Shown here in pieces: positions 24,576 through 33,381 of a stretch of 64,000 bases of DNA. How positions within the stretch are numbered: the first letter of the stretch is position 1; each line of letters begins with the position of its first letter. Below the pieces are notes generated by a model, which saw only the letters and a program-made list of their open reading frames with translations, was not told the origin of the DNA and did not search any database. Both the position numbers and the translations under genes were made by a program. The stretch comes from Clostridia bacterium. GTDB lineage: Bacteria > Bacillota > Clostridia > Oscillospirales > Acutalibacteraceae. The stretch spans positions 1-64,000 of the forward strand of contig JAFTWW010000002.1 in NCBI GenBank assembly GCA_017465085.1, read 5' to 3'.

Positions 24576-25912
24576 TTTAGAAACAACGCTACCGTTTCTA
24601 CATGCGCTGTTCTTGGAAACAGGTCCACAGGAGTATATTCTATCAGCCTATAGCCTAAAGTTTCCAAAATCTTCGCATCTCTTGAGAGGGTTGCTACGTC
24701 ACAGGAAACATAGACTATTCTTTCGGGGCAAAAGTCCCTTGCAACCGTGTTGAGCAGGGCTTCCTCGCAGCCTTTTCTTGGGGGGTCAACGATAACCGCG
24801 TGGGGCTTTATACCCCTCTTCTTTAATTGCAGAGCCGCCTTTGCCGCATCACCGCAGATAAACTCGGCGTTTTCTATGCCGTTTTCCTTAGCATTTACTA
24901 TGGCATCCTTTACAGCATCAGGTATTATCTCAACGCCTATTATGCTGTTTGCATCTTTAGCCATAGAAAGACCTATGGTACCCGCTCCGCAATAAAGGTC
25001 AAGGATATTCTTGCCTTGGGGCTCGGCGTATTCCTGTGCCTTATTATAAAGATGCTCTGCCATAGTTCTATTAACCTGATAAAAGGAAAGGGGAGAGATC
25101 CTCACCTTAACTCCGCAGAGGATATCTTCAATATACTCCTTGCCGTAAAGGAGTATATTTTTTTCGCCTAAAATAACATTGGAGTTCTTTTTATTTATAT
25201 TAAGCTGAACGCTTTTAAGGTTTTCGCCTGCCGCCTCTCTTAAAAGGGATATAAGCAGTTCCCTGTGGGGTATATTATCCCCGTTTATTATAAGAACCGC
25301 CATAAGCTCACCCGTGGCATCGGCGTTTCTCAGATAAAAATGCTTTACAAGGCCTGAGTTTGTTTCTTCGTTATAAACGGTAACACCCGTTTTATTTATC
25401 CACTCTTTAAGGGCAGAAGATAGAGATGAAAAAACCTGTGGCTGTAAACGGCAATCGGGGGTGGGGATAACCCTATGTGAATGGGTGGCATAAAAGCCAA
25501 CTGAGCCATCCTCTGAGATGGGGAATTGGGCTTTGTTGCGGTAGCGCTCGGTATCCGATGCCCTTATTAAAGGCTGAGGCTTCATATCAATTCCGCCTAT
25601 ACGGCGCATAGCCTCATAAACCTTGTTTTCTTTAATCTCGCACTCGGCATCATAACTTATATGGCGCCATACACAGCCGCCGCACTTTGAAAAGCTCTCG
25701 CAATCGGGCTCACACCGATTGGCAGAGGGGGTTATCAGCTCCTCAAGTTTTCCGAAGGCAAGATTCTTTTTATCCCTTAAAATGCGAATCTTCGCCCTAT
25801 CTCCGATGGCGGTAAGAGGAACGAAGATTGCCTTATTTTCATATCTGCCGATACCTGCCCCCTCGGAAGAGGCGGCAGTAATATCAAGCTCTATAATATC
25901 GTTTTTTCTCAT
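24551..25912 (-). CDS. rlmD: 23S rRNA (uracil-5-)-methyltransferase, RlmD/RlmCD family
   Basis: SAM-dependent m5U methyltransferase for 23S rRNA (U1939 and/or U747 type). 453 residues: N-terminal TRAM domain (about 1-60), an iron-sulfur cysteine cluster (CEPDCESFSKCGGC, about 67-80), then the methyltransferase with LDLYCGAGTIGLSMA and the nucleophile in IVYVSCDVATLSRD. VDPPRKGCEEALL is the usual base-flipping region. The last residues LSLPDGK and the TGA stop come from the repeat array, so the native C-terminus has probably been replaced. The start ATG overlaps the upstream gene's stop (ATGA). Confidence 0.92.
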   Translation of the reverse strand: MRKNDIIELDITAASSEGAGIGRYENKAIFVPLTAIGDRAKIRILRDKKNLAFGKLEELITPSANRCEPDCESFSKCGGCVWRHISYDAECEIKENKVYEAMRRIGGIDMKPQPLIRASDTERYRNKAQFPISEDGSVGFYATHSHRVIPTPDCRLQPQVFSSLSSALKEWINKTGVTVYNEETNSGLVKHFYLRNADATGELMAVLIINGDNIPHRELLISLLREAAGENLKSVQLNINKKNSNVILGEKNILLYGKEYIEDILCGVKVRISPLSFYQVNRTMAEHLYNKAQEYAEPQGKNILDLYCGAGTIGLSMAKDANSIIGVEIIPDAVKDAIVNAKENGIENAEFICGDAAKAALQLKKRGIKPHAVIVDPPRKGCEEALLNTVARDFCPERIVYVSCDVATLSRDAKILETLGYRLIEYTPVDLFPRTAHVETVALFLKLSLPDGK

Positions 25913-26346
25913 TGATTTTCCTGCAAATTGTTGATTATTTCGGGTGCTGCCAGACCGCCTAAATTACCCTCCTGGAACAGCGAGGTACCTCTGCGGCAAT
26001 CATAAACTGCGCCCTGCGCAATATTTATGCTAAGCTCATTAACATTAACAACATCGTTGTTTTCCCAATAGGAAGCAACGGCGGCAGTATCGGTCTGCCA
26101 GAAAACATTCTTAGCAACTCCGCCCGATACGATTTCCCCGCGAACTGCAGCGCCTAAGGAGTTTTCAACCACATAAATATTGAGCACCTTATCCCCCGTT
26201 GGTGAGGCTACGCTATAAGAGTAATTGCCTTGGGGCAGGCTGTTTATATCGAAGAAAAGGTTATCCTTAATGGTAATAGCCACATTCACGGCGGATATTA
26301 TAAGGGTAAGGGCATAAACGATGATAAAAAATATGTTTTTCTTCAT
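25909..26346 (-). CDS. DUF5412-like membrane-anchored protein
   Basis: 145 residues: one N-terminal membrane helix (about 4-24), then an extracytoplasmic domain. SPTGDKVLNIYVVENSLGAAVRGEIV followed by NVFWQT and NVNELSINI resembles the DUF5412 pattern (SPDGK...IY...AVRGE...IYW...V.INGxxLNI); function unknown. It overlaps rlmD by four bases and is 17 bp after the membrane protein gene at 26364, so all three are co-transcribed. Start ATG at 26346 with GAGGTGAG upstream. Confidence 0.6.
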   Translation of the reverse strand: MKKNIFFIIVYALTLIISAVNVAITIKDNLFFDINSLPQGNYSYSVASPTGDKVLNIYVVENSLGAAVRGEIVSGGVAKNVFWQTDTAAVASYWENNDVVNVNELSINIAQGAVYDCRRGTSLFQEGNLGGLAAPEIINNLQENQ

Positions 26347-26363
26347 TTTCTCACCTCATCAGC

Positions 26364-27176
26364 CTAATTTTCGGATGAATAGAACGGAACATCATTTCTG
26401 TTAGCGGAATCTGCCAATTTATTGTAATGGGCCACCGAAAATCTGCAGTGGACCATATAGGCAGTGATTATATAGGGCAGGGTAAAGGGCAGGGGGATTA
26501 CAAAAAATGAAATTATCACCCAGAAGGAAAGGGAGCAGAATAATCCCACGAAATCTATGGCCGATTTTTTTGAGATAACTCTTGACATATGCAGAGCTTC
26601 GCCCACATCCATATCCTCATCCGCCACAAGTAAAAAGGGAGTAAGATAAAATCTTACGGCAACGATAATAAATACAGCAAAGCTGATAACATTGAATGCG
26701 GTCAGCGCTCCCCCTAAAGAGATTATAAATGGGGGCATGGTTATTCCTAAGAGGTCATAGAGCTCGGGCCTTGTGAGTATTGAGATGATAATGCTGGGAA
26801 GATATACTGCAACACCTATAAGCAGTAGCCTTAAAGCATAGGCAAGGCCTGATAAAACCGCCTTTTTATAAAGCGTGAAACTGCCGAAATAATGGAAAAC
26901 AACAAGGATATCATCCTTCTGCTCCCACATAAGCCGCTTAAAGAATCTTAAAAGACCTAAAAAGCAGGGAACAAGCAGAAAGATATCCATCGCTATCATA
27001 AAGATATAGGATAACGTGCCTCCTATTGCCATACCCGCAATAGCTGTGGTAAAGCTTATGGAAAGGGAAATGAAGATGGGTATAAGACAAGCGCATACGC
27101 ATCTGTAAAAATTCCCTTTTAAGATGGCCTTTGCGGTGGATTTAACCGCAACAGAGGGAGGGGTCATAAAAAACAC
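26364..27176 (-). CDS. Polytopic membrane protein, DUF975-like
   Basis: 270 residues with five or six hydrophobic helices and conserved-looking cytoplasmic loops (LRFFKRLMWEQKDD, EDMDVGEALHMSRVISKKSA, AHYNKLAD). The DVGEALHMSR helix before the last helices is typical of DUF975-type Firmicute proteins. No catalytic motif. It is 18 bp after pcrA with GGAGTG before ATG at 27176. A sensor or envelope role is speculation. Confidence 0.6.
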   Translation of the reverse strand: MFFMTPPSVAVKSTAKAILKGNFYRCVCACLIPIFISLSISFTTAIAGMAIGGTLSYIFMIAMDIFLLVPCFLGLLRFFKRLMWEQKDDILVVFHYFGSFTLYKKAVLSGLAYALRLLLIGVAVYLPSIIISILTRPELYDLLGITMPPFIISLGGALTAFNVISFAVFIIVAVRFYLTPFLLVADEDMDVGEALHMSRVISKKSAIDFVGLFCSLSFWVIISFFVIPLPFTLPYIITAYMVHCRFSVAHYNKLADSANRNDVPFYSSEN

Positions 27177-27194
27177 TCCTTTGTGTTAGGAAAA

Positions 27195-29612
27195 TTATAA
27201 AACCGTAAGCTTGGCAAAGCCTGCCATAATTTTTTTGGTGCCAACGGTATCAAAAGCGATTTCAAGCAGGGTATCGTTACCCATGGGCGTAACCTTTAGT
27301 ATCATACCCTTGCCGAAGGTTTTATGTTCAACCTGCATACCCGCGGTATAGCCCACAGTAGACTTGGGCTCCTGCTTTTTAACATAGGCAGAGCCATAAG
27401 AAGAGGTGGATTTCTGCGGATTGTATCCGTAAGCCGCGGTACGCTTTCTCGGATATGAAAAATCATCATCAAAGGAGCCTCCGCCAAAGCCTCTGCCTGC
27501 AAAACTCCTGTTATCGCTAAAGGAGGAGGAGGGGGTGATATCGGCGGTACACTCGCAATACTCCTCGGGTATTTCCCGTAAAAATCTGGAGGGTAAATTG
27601 CGGTTTGTAGAGCCATAGAGCATACGGGTGGAGGCGTGGGTTACGGTAAGGTGTTTTTTAGCTCTCGTTATGGCAACGTAAGCTAAGCGCCTTTCCTCTT
27701 CAATTTCAACCTCTCCGCCGTAAATCGATTGTGTTCCGGGGAAGATGTTCTCTTCCATACCAACCAGAAAAACATTGTCAAATTCAAGTCCCTTAGCGGA
27801 ATGCACCGTCATCAAAACAACGCGGTTTTCATCGCTCTCAAGGGAATCTATATCACTTACAAGGGCGATTTCCTCTAAGAACGCAGAGAGGGAGGGTTCA
27901 TCGTTTTCCTGCTCGTAAAGCTTAACGGTGGTAACAAACTCCTTAACGTTATCGATTCTATCCTCAGCCTCGGGGGTACCCTCAAGCCGCAGGGCGTTAA
28001 GGTAGCCTACCTTTTCAAGCATTTCTTCAACAAGCTCGCTTAAAGCCATATCCTCGGCCCTTTCGCGAAGTGAGTTTATTATGTTGCAAAAATCTTTAAG
28101 TCGGTTAGCACAGCGGTTAATATCGGCAAATTGGTCTGCCTGCTCTAAAACCTCGAATAGATGAAGCCCCGTGCTTGCGGCTATATCTGCGGCGCGGCCT
28201 ATGGTGGTATCTCCTATGCCACGCTTAGGCTCGTTGATTATTCTGCGAAGACGCAGGTCATCATCTATATTATTTATAACATTAAGGTATGCCAAAACAT
28301 CCTTAATTTCTTTTCTTTCATAAAATCGCATACCGCCTATAACCTTATAGGCAATACCGCTTCGGGCAAAAACATTTTCCACAGCCGCCGATTGAGCATT
28401 CATTCGGTAGAGCACGGCGTGGGCAGAAAAGCTGTTGCCATCCATTACGCTTTCTAAAATTTTATCGGCAACAAATTTAGCCTCGGCTCGTTCATCGGCG
28501 CAGGTGTGTACGCTGATGGGCTCACCCTCGCCCTTATCGGTCCAAAGAGTTTTGCCCTTTCTGCCTCGGTTATTCTTAATAACCTCATTGGCGGCATTAA
28601 GGATATTACCTGTTGAGCGGTAGTTCTGCTCAAGGCGTATGGTCCTCGCATTTTCATTTTCATCCTCAAAGTTAAGGATGTTTTCAATGGTTGCGCCTCT
28701 GAATCGGTAGATGCTCTGGTCATCATCACCCACAACGCAGAGATTGTGGTGGATGCTTGATAGCAGGCTGATAAGCCTATACTGCGCGTGGTTGGTATCC
28801 TGATACTCATCCACCATTATATACTTAAAGCGACTGCCTAAAAATTCCAACACATCGGGATTTTCTTCGAGAAGTGTTACGGTATGGAATATCATATCAT
28901 CGAAATCCATAGCATTGGCGGCTTTAAGCCTCTTTTGATATTCCCGATAAAGTCCCGCTATCATTTTCTGCCTTAAATCACTACCAACGCTTTTTTCAAA
29001 TTCATCGGGGTCAATAAGGCTATCCTTAGCGGAGGATATAGCCGATAAAGCGGCCTTGGGAGGCATAATCTTATCATCAATATTGTTTTCTTTAAGAATA
29101 AGCTTCATCAGTCGCTTCTGGTCATCGCCATCGTAGATGGTAAAATCAGAGTTAAAGCCTATTCTATCGGCGTTGCGGCGCAAGAATTTACCGCAAACCG
29201 AGTGGAAGGTACCCGCCCATATATCGTTACCTTTATCGCCGAGCTTAGCCACTATTCGCTCCTTTAATTCTCCCGCCGCCTTATTGGTAAAGGTGATGGC
29301 AAGAATCTCCCAAGGTCTTGGCGCGTTAACCGAGAAGGTTCCCTCGGGGAGCGTGGCAACACTGCCGTCAAGATAACCCTCGGCGGCTTTTATATCTTCT
29401 TCGGTAGCAAAACCCTTGTCACAGCTTAGGTATGCGTTTCCGTATTTTATAAGATTGGCAATACGGTTAACAAGCACGGTGGTTTTACCGCTTCCCGCGC
29501 CCGCTAAAACGAGCAGAGGACCGTTAACGGTGGTAACGGCTTCAAATTGGCGCTCGTTCATACTGCCGAAATCTTTTTCTATAAGTTTTTTTCTAAGGGA
29601 AATCAGGTCCAT
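27195..29612 (-). CDS. pcrA: ATP-dependent DNA helicase PcrA/UvrD
   Basis: 3'-5' SF1A helicase for repair and replication-conflict removal. 805 residues. Motif I LAGAGSGKT lies near 36-44, motif Ia ILAITFTNKAAGEL, motif II VDEYQDTN, motif III GDDDQSIYRFRGA, motif IV EQNYRST, motif V VHSAKGLEFDNVFL and motif VI RRLAYVAITRAKK. The linker (about 660-740) is Ser/Gly/Phe-rich. The last ~65 residues form the Tudor-like domain that binds RNA polymerase (GMQVEHKTFGKGMIL). An insertion of ~35 residues follows motif I (KYGNAYLSCDKGFATEEDIK), as in many Ruminococcaceae UvrD proteins. Starts 3 bp after the HPr-like gene. Confidence 0.95.
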   Translation of the reverse strand: MDLISLRKKLIEKDFGSMNERQFEAVTTVNGPLLVLAGAGSGKTTVLVNRIANLIKYGNAYLSCDKGFATEEDIKAAEGYLDGSVATLPEGTFSVNAPRPWEILAITFTNKAAGELKERIVAKLGDKGNDIWAGTFHSVCGKFLRRNADRIGFNSDFTIYDGDDQKRLMKLILKENNIDDKIMPPKAALSAISSAKDSLIDPDEFEKSVGSDLRQKMIAGLYREYQKRLKAANAMDFDDMIFHTVTLLEENPDVLEFLGSRFKYIMVDEYQDTNHAQYRLISLLSSIHHNLCVVGDDDQSIYRFRGATIENILNFEDENENARTIRLEQNYRSTGNILNAANEVIKNNRGRKGKTLWTDKGEGEPISVHTCADERAEAKFVADKILESVMDGNSFSAHAVLYRMNAQSAAVENVFARSGIAYKVIGGMRFYERKEIKDVLAYLNVINNIDDDLRLRRIINEPKRGIGDTTIGRAADIAASTGLHLFEVLEQADQFADINRCANRLKDFCNIINSLRERAEDMALSELVEEMLEKVGYLNALRLEGTPEAEDRIDNVKEFVTTVKLYEQENDEPSLSAFLEEIALVSDIDSLESDENRVVLMTVHSAKGLEFDNVFLVGMEENIFPGTQSIYGGEVEIEEERRLAYVAITRAKKHLTVTHASTRMLYGSTNRNLPSRFLREIPEEYCECTADITPSSSFSDNRSFAGRGFGGGSFDDDFSYPRKRTAAYGYNPQKSTSSYGSAYVKKQEPKSTVGYTAGMQVEHKTFGKGMILKVTPMGNDTLLEIAFDTVGTKKIMAGFAKLTVL

Positions 29613-29615
29613 AAA

Positions 29616-29852
29616 TTATTCGAGTCCTTTAGTGAAGGGAGCTACCTGACGGGATAGCTCGGCTATATTTTCGCAGTGGGCAACCATTGTTACGGGCTTG
29701 GTAAGGTCAAGACTGAAAATACCCATAATGGATTTTGCATTTACAATATATTTGCCTGAAAGCAGTTCAATGGGATAATCCTTAGCGGAGGTTATCTCAA
29801 CAAATTTTTTAACATCTTCAAAGCTTTGAAGCATAAGCGTTTTTTCTAACAT
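29616..29852 (-). CDS. HPr-like protein lacking the phosphorylatable histidine
   Basis: 78 residues. The second half is plainly HPr: YIVNAKSIMGIFSLDL keeps the regulatory-serine region (Ser in AKSIMG), followed by KPVTMVAH. The first half, where HPr has the HARPA active site, reads SFEDVKKFVEITSAKDYP, with no His. It therefore cannot carry the PTS phosphate. It may be a Crh-like regulator phosphorylated only on serine, or a scaffold. Good ribosome site (AAGGGGAC) before ATG at 29852; 3 bp before pcrA, 19 bp after the hydrolase gene. Confidence 0.8.
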   Translation of the reverse strand: MLEKTLMLQSFEDVKKFVEITSAKDYPIELLSGKYIVNAKSIMGIFSLDLTKPVTMVAHCENIAELSRQVAPFTKGLE

Positions 29853-29871
29853 CTTAAAAAGTCCCCTTTAA

Positions 29872-30720
29872 TCAGAGAATAAGTTCAAACCATTTTTTAA
29901 GTTCATAAAACCAGCAGTTAACATCGGCAACCCTTTTATATTTTTCTACCGTTTCAAAGGCGGGAGCATCAAGGGTTTGAGCATCTGCCGTTGCAAGACC
30001 GTGGGCCCCAAAGGGATAAATATGAAGAGTATAGGGAATTTTCTTCCTTGAAAGCGCGGCGGCATAGCGAAGACTGTTCTCCACAGGAACAACATTATCC
30101 TCTGCTGTGTGCCAGATAAAAGCAGGGGGAGTGGTATCGCTTACCAGCTTATCGCAGGAGAATTTATCGTTTTCCTCGCCTTCGGGGAAGGTGCCTAAAA
30201 GGTTTACTATAGTGCCCTTGTGGGTAATCTCAGGGTCGGCAGAGATTACGGGATAGCAAAGCACACTCGAATAGGGGCGGTATGTAGCGCCGTAAAGCTC
30301 TTCTATTTCGGGCAGTTTATAGGCGTTCGAATAGTGCGCCGCAAGGTGACCGCCTGCCGAAAAGCCCATAATGGATATTCTTTCGGTATCGCAGTTCCAT
30401 TTATCTGAATTTTTATTGATAAGGTCAAAGAGGGCCGCAACCTCGGTAAGCTGGGTGGGATATCTGTGGGGCGCTACCGAATAGAAAATAACGAAAACAT
30501 TAAAGCCGAGATTAAGAAGATTAAGGGCTATGGGCTCTGCCTCTCTCTGAGAGCAACCGCCGTAGCCGCCTCCGGGGCATACTACCATACACGGCCTTTT
30601 CTGATTTTCTCTGTGCATCTCGGTCATATTAAAAGGAAGATAGGTATCCACATAGGGATTACAGTTATCCTTTGCTAAATGGGGATATAAGTCTTTAAGA
30701 TAAATTCTTTCACTAACCAT
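29872..30720 (-). CDS. Alpha/beta hydrolase (BD-FAE/acetylesterase-like)
   Basis: 282 residues. Oxyanion loop CPGGGYGGCSQRE, nucleophile elbow GFSAGGH, acid in the WHTAEDNVVPVENS region and His in YPFGAHG give a complete triad. Layout and length match acetyl-xylan-esterase/BD-FAE-type enzymes acting on acetylated sugars or small esters; no signal peptide, so cytoplasmic. I chose ATG at 30720 (MVSERIYLKDLY) after GGAGAATTATT; the open frame extends 19 codons further without a site. Follows the beta-propeller gene by 16 bp. Confidence 0.85.
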   Translation of the reverse strand: MVSERIYLKDLYPHLAKDNCNPYVDTYLPFNMTEMHRENQKRPCMVVCPGGGYGGCSQREAEPIALNLLNLGFNVFVIFYSVAPHRYPTQLTEVAALFDLINKNSDKWNCDTERISIMGFSAGGHLAAHYSNAYKLPEIEELYGATYRPYSSVLCYPVISADPEITHKGTIVNLLGTFPEGEENDKFSCDKLVSDTTPPAFIWHTAEDNVVPVENSLRYAAALSRKKIPYTLHIYPFGAHGLATADAQTLDAPAFETVEKYKRVADVNCWFYELKKWFELIL

Positions 30721-30736
30721 AATAATTCTCCTTTTA

Positions 30737-31405
30737 CTAGAGCAGGTATAGTCCCGAATCGGCAATACCGAGTTCAAAGTTTTTAACCTTTACAAATTTG
30801 GTAATGGGCTCCTCAAATTCCTTGTAATCACTCACAGCATATGAGTTAAGGTCTATTTTAACAAGCTTGCTGTTGCCCGTTGATGTAATAATCGCCGTAT
30901 CACCATCAATGAAAATTCCCGTGGGAGCGTTTAAAGGGGAAACCTTTCCGCCTATCCTCAGCTCCTCTCGCATAGTGGCGATATTGATGCGCAAAATCAC
31001 ATTGGATTCCTTGAAACAAGCCCAAAGGGAGTTTTTGTGTATAGCAATACCCGATGGAGCCTTGCCCTTATATTTAAGCTCACCCGACCACAGAAGCTTA
31101 CCTTCATCATCAAGAAGATAGGCTTCGCCCTCGGTAGAGGAGATAAACACCTTACCGTTTTGTAAGGTCAGGGCGTGGGCAGTAATATGGTTATCGGTAA
31201 ATTCGGCAGCCTGATGATAGTTACTGCCGAATTTAGAAAGAAGATAAATATTCTTTGCAACATCGGTAACAACACCGCCCTCAAAGCTTACCATCTTATA
31301 GAAAACCGCTACCTTATCCTCGGTTTTGGCCTTGGCATAAGCAAACACAAAGCCGTTTGCCATGGGTACAACATCATATACCTCGCCTTTGAAAATTGTT
31401 TTCAC
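30737..31405 (-). CDS. Beta-propeller protein of unknown function
   Basis: 222 residues with about five repeats of the YWTD/NHL-like form, for instance GKVFISSTEGEAYLLDDEGK, NSLWACFKESNVILRINIAT and DTAIITSTGNSKLVKIDLNS. No signal peptide, enzyme motif or lipobox. The start is GTG at 31405 with GAGAGTGA upstream. It lies between a PLP lyase and an esterase in a tight minus-strand run. Possibly a scaffold or degenerate propeller enzyme; nothing more can be said. Confidence 0.65.
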   Translation of the reverse strand: MKTIFKGEVYDVVPMANGFVFAYAKAKTEDKVAVFYKMVSFEGGVVTDVAKNIYLLSKFGSNYHQAAEFTDNHITAHALTLQNGKVFISSTEGEAYLLDDEGKLLWSGELKYKGKAPSGIAIHKNSLWACFKESNVILRINIATMREELRIGGKVSPLNAPTGIFIDGDTAIITSTGNSKLVKIDLNSYAVSDYKEFEEPITKFVKVKNFELGIADSGLYLL

Positions 31406-31441
31406 TCAAAATCACTCTCTGTGCAATTTAATTCTTAGCAA

Positions 31442-32710
31442 TTATATTCTTAAAACGCCTTTATCTATCATACTCTGAACGGCGCACAAAACTCCCGTTT
31501 TTCCGCTGTGGAAATTAAGTCCGCCCTGAAGCCAGGCGGCGTAAGGGGGGCGAAGAGGGGCATCCGCCGAAAGCTCAATTGATGAGCCAAGGGTAAAGGC
31601 GCCTGCCGCCATAATTACCTTATCGGTATAGCCGGGCATATCCCAGGGCTCAGGGATAACGAAGGAATCAACGGGAGCGCCCGATTGCATTCCCTGACAG
31701 AAGGCTACAAGCCGTTCGCTGTTGCCTAAAATTATACTCTCTATTATATCGGCTCTCTTTTCATCGAACTTAGGAGTAGCCTCAAAGCCTAAAAGCTCAA
31801 AAAGCTTGGCTGAATAGATGGCGGTTTTAAGCGCCTCGCCAACAACGTGGGGAGCAGAGAAGAGTCCCATATAAAGCTCTCGGTTGTGGCCGAGTGTTGC
31901 TCCTACCTCTCTGCCTACGCCTGCGCAGGTCATACGGTTAGCGCACATCTCGATATACTTTTTCTTACCTGCTATATATCCGCCCGTGGGGGCAATTCCG
32001 CCTCCTGGGTTTTTAATGAGGGAGCCTGCAATAATATCGGCGCCTACCTGACAGGGCTCTTCCTTTTCTACAAACTCACCGTAGCAGTTATCTACCATAA
32101 TTACAGTATCGGGTGAAACGCTTTTAACCGCTTCGCAAAGCTCTTTGATTTTGCCTATGGTGAGACTTGGTCTAAGACTGTATCCGCGGGAACGCTGAAT
32201 ATATGCCATTTTGTATTTTCCCCAGGAAAGCTCCGATTTTATAGAGTTAATATCGGGGGTGCCATCGGAAAGCAGAGGAATTTCATTATATTCAATGCCA
32301 AAATCTCTTAAAGAGCCATCGCTCTCTCCATCGATACCGAAAACTCCAACAATGGTATCATAGGGCCTGCCCGTAAGGCAGAGCACCTTATCTCCGGGCC
32401 TTAAAATGCCGAAAAGAGCAACGGTGAGGGTATGGGTGCCCGAAGCAAAGCTGTGGCGGATAAGCGCATCCTCCGCTCCCATACAAGCCGCCATAATGCT
32501 ATCGAGCTTGTCCCTGCCTGAATCTCCGTAGCCGTAGCCTGTGGAAATTCCAAGGTCAGCTTCGCTCACTCGGTTATCGATAAAGGCCTTTAATACCTTT
32601 TGCTGATTGTATTCGGTAATACCCTCCACATATTCAAAAATGGGGGCAACCTCACTTAAGGCCTTTTTATCAAGAGCCTCAAGCCGTTCATCAAAGTTAA
32701 AGAAACTCAT
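31442..32710 (-). CDS. Methionine gamma-lyase-like PLP protein (COG4100, aluminium-resistance family)
   Basis: 422 residues of fold-type I PLP enzyme. The Lys that would hold PLP is in AGSLIKNPGGGIAPTGGY, the hallmark of the COG4100 branch; phosphate-binding SFASGTHTLTVALFG and MVDNCYGEF complete the site. Family members are annotated as methionine gamma-lyase or aluminium-resistance proteins, but the true substrate is not settled. ATG at 32710 overlaps the GNAT gene stop (ATGA), so they are coupled; the frame is open from a TTG at 32722. Confidence 0.85.
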   Translation of the reverse strand: MSFFNFDERLEALDKKALSEVAPIFEYVEGITEYNQQKVLKAFIDNRVSEADLGISTGYGYGDSGRDKLDSIMAACMGAEDALIRHSFASGTHTLTVALFGILRPGDKVLCLTGRPYDTIVGVFGIDGESDGSLRDFGIEYNEIPLLSDGTPDINSIKSELSWGKYKMAYIQRSRGYSLRPSLTIGKIKELCEAVKSVSPDTVIMVDNCYGEFVEKEEPCQVGADIIAGSLIKNPGGGIAPTGGYIAGKKKYIEMCANRMTCAGVGREVGATLGHNRELYMGLFSAPHVVGEALKTAIYSAKLFELLGFEATPKFDEKRADIIESIILGNSERLVAFCQGMQSGAPVDSFVIPEPWDMPGYTDKVIMAAGAFTLGSSIELSADAPLRPPYAAWLQGGLNFHSGKTGVLCAVQSMIDKGVLRI

Positions 32711-33381
32711 TTTTTCACCCAATATCCTGATTTATATTTGAAACAAAAGCCGTTTTTCTCATAGAAGGGTTTAAGGGAGTCCTCGCAAACGGCAAAAACT
32801 GTTTTGCCGCAGTTCTTGGAAAGAATCCCCGTAAGGCAACGGCTACCCATACCCTTTTTATTACTTGCAATGCCGTTTATAACGGCGTATTCTCCGCTGT
32901 TTACCGAAAATGCGGCGGCGCAATCCTTTATGTAGAAGCAGTTTGCCCTGCCCCTGTTTATCCTCTTGCAGAAATCCACCGCAAAGTGAGGGTAATCGGG
33001 TAGGGTAAGCCCCGCTTCCTTAAATAACTTATATATTATACCGCTTGAAAACTCATCGCCTTTTTGTTTCTCTTTGGCTGATGGCTTGATGGAGTAAACA
33101 TTGGTTTCGTTAAAATCTTCACCGAAAAGGAAATTCAAGGTATCTGCATCGGAAAAAACGGAGGATGGAGCTAAAACCTTCAAAAACTCGGAAAGCTCCT
33201 CAAGATTACCGCTGTTATTAAAGATGGTCATATTCCCGTCAAGCATGGCGATATATAGCCTGTCCCCATCCTGAATCCAGAAAAGAGCCTCCAAGGAATA
33301 TAATTCGTTTATGCAGTTTATCCGCACACATTCTGCCCTTTCAAAATCGAGAAAGGGCAGGCTTTTTTCAAGCTTGATCAT
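32707..33381 (-). CDS. GNAT-type acetyltransferase
   Basis: 224 residues. The N-terminal ~100 residues are an unassigned alpha/beta domain; the C-terminal half has the acetyl-CoA site as SNKKGMGSRCLTGILSK, followed by VFAVCEDSLKPFYEKNGF, the typical last strand and helix. The substrate is unknown. The start overlaps the upstream M42 gene by four bases and its stop overlaps the lyase start: a tightly coupled cassette. Confidence 0.75.
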   Translation of the reverse strand: MIKLEKSLPFLDFERAECVRINCINELYSLEALFWIQDGDRLYIAMLDGNMTIFNNSGNLEELSEFLKVLAPSSVFSDADTLNFLFGEDFNETNVYSIKPSAKEKQKGDEFSSGIIYKLFKEAGLTLPDYPHFAVDFCKRINRGRANCFYIKDCAAAFSVNSGEYAVINGIASNKKGMGSRCLTGILSKNCGKTVFAVCEDSLKPFYEKNGFCFKYKSGYWVKK

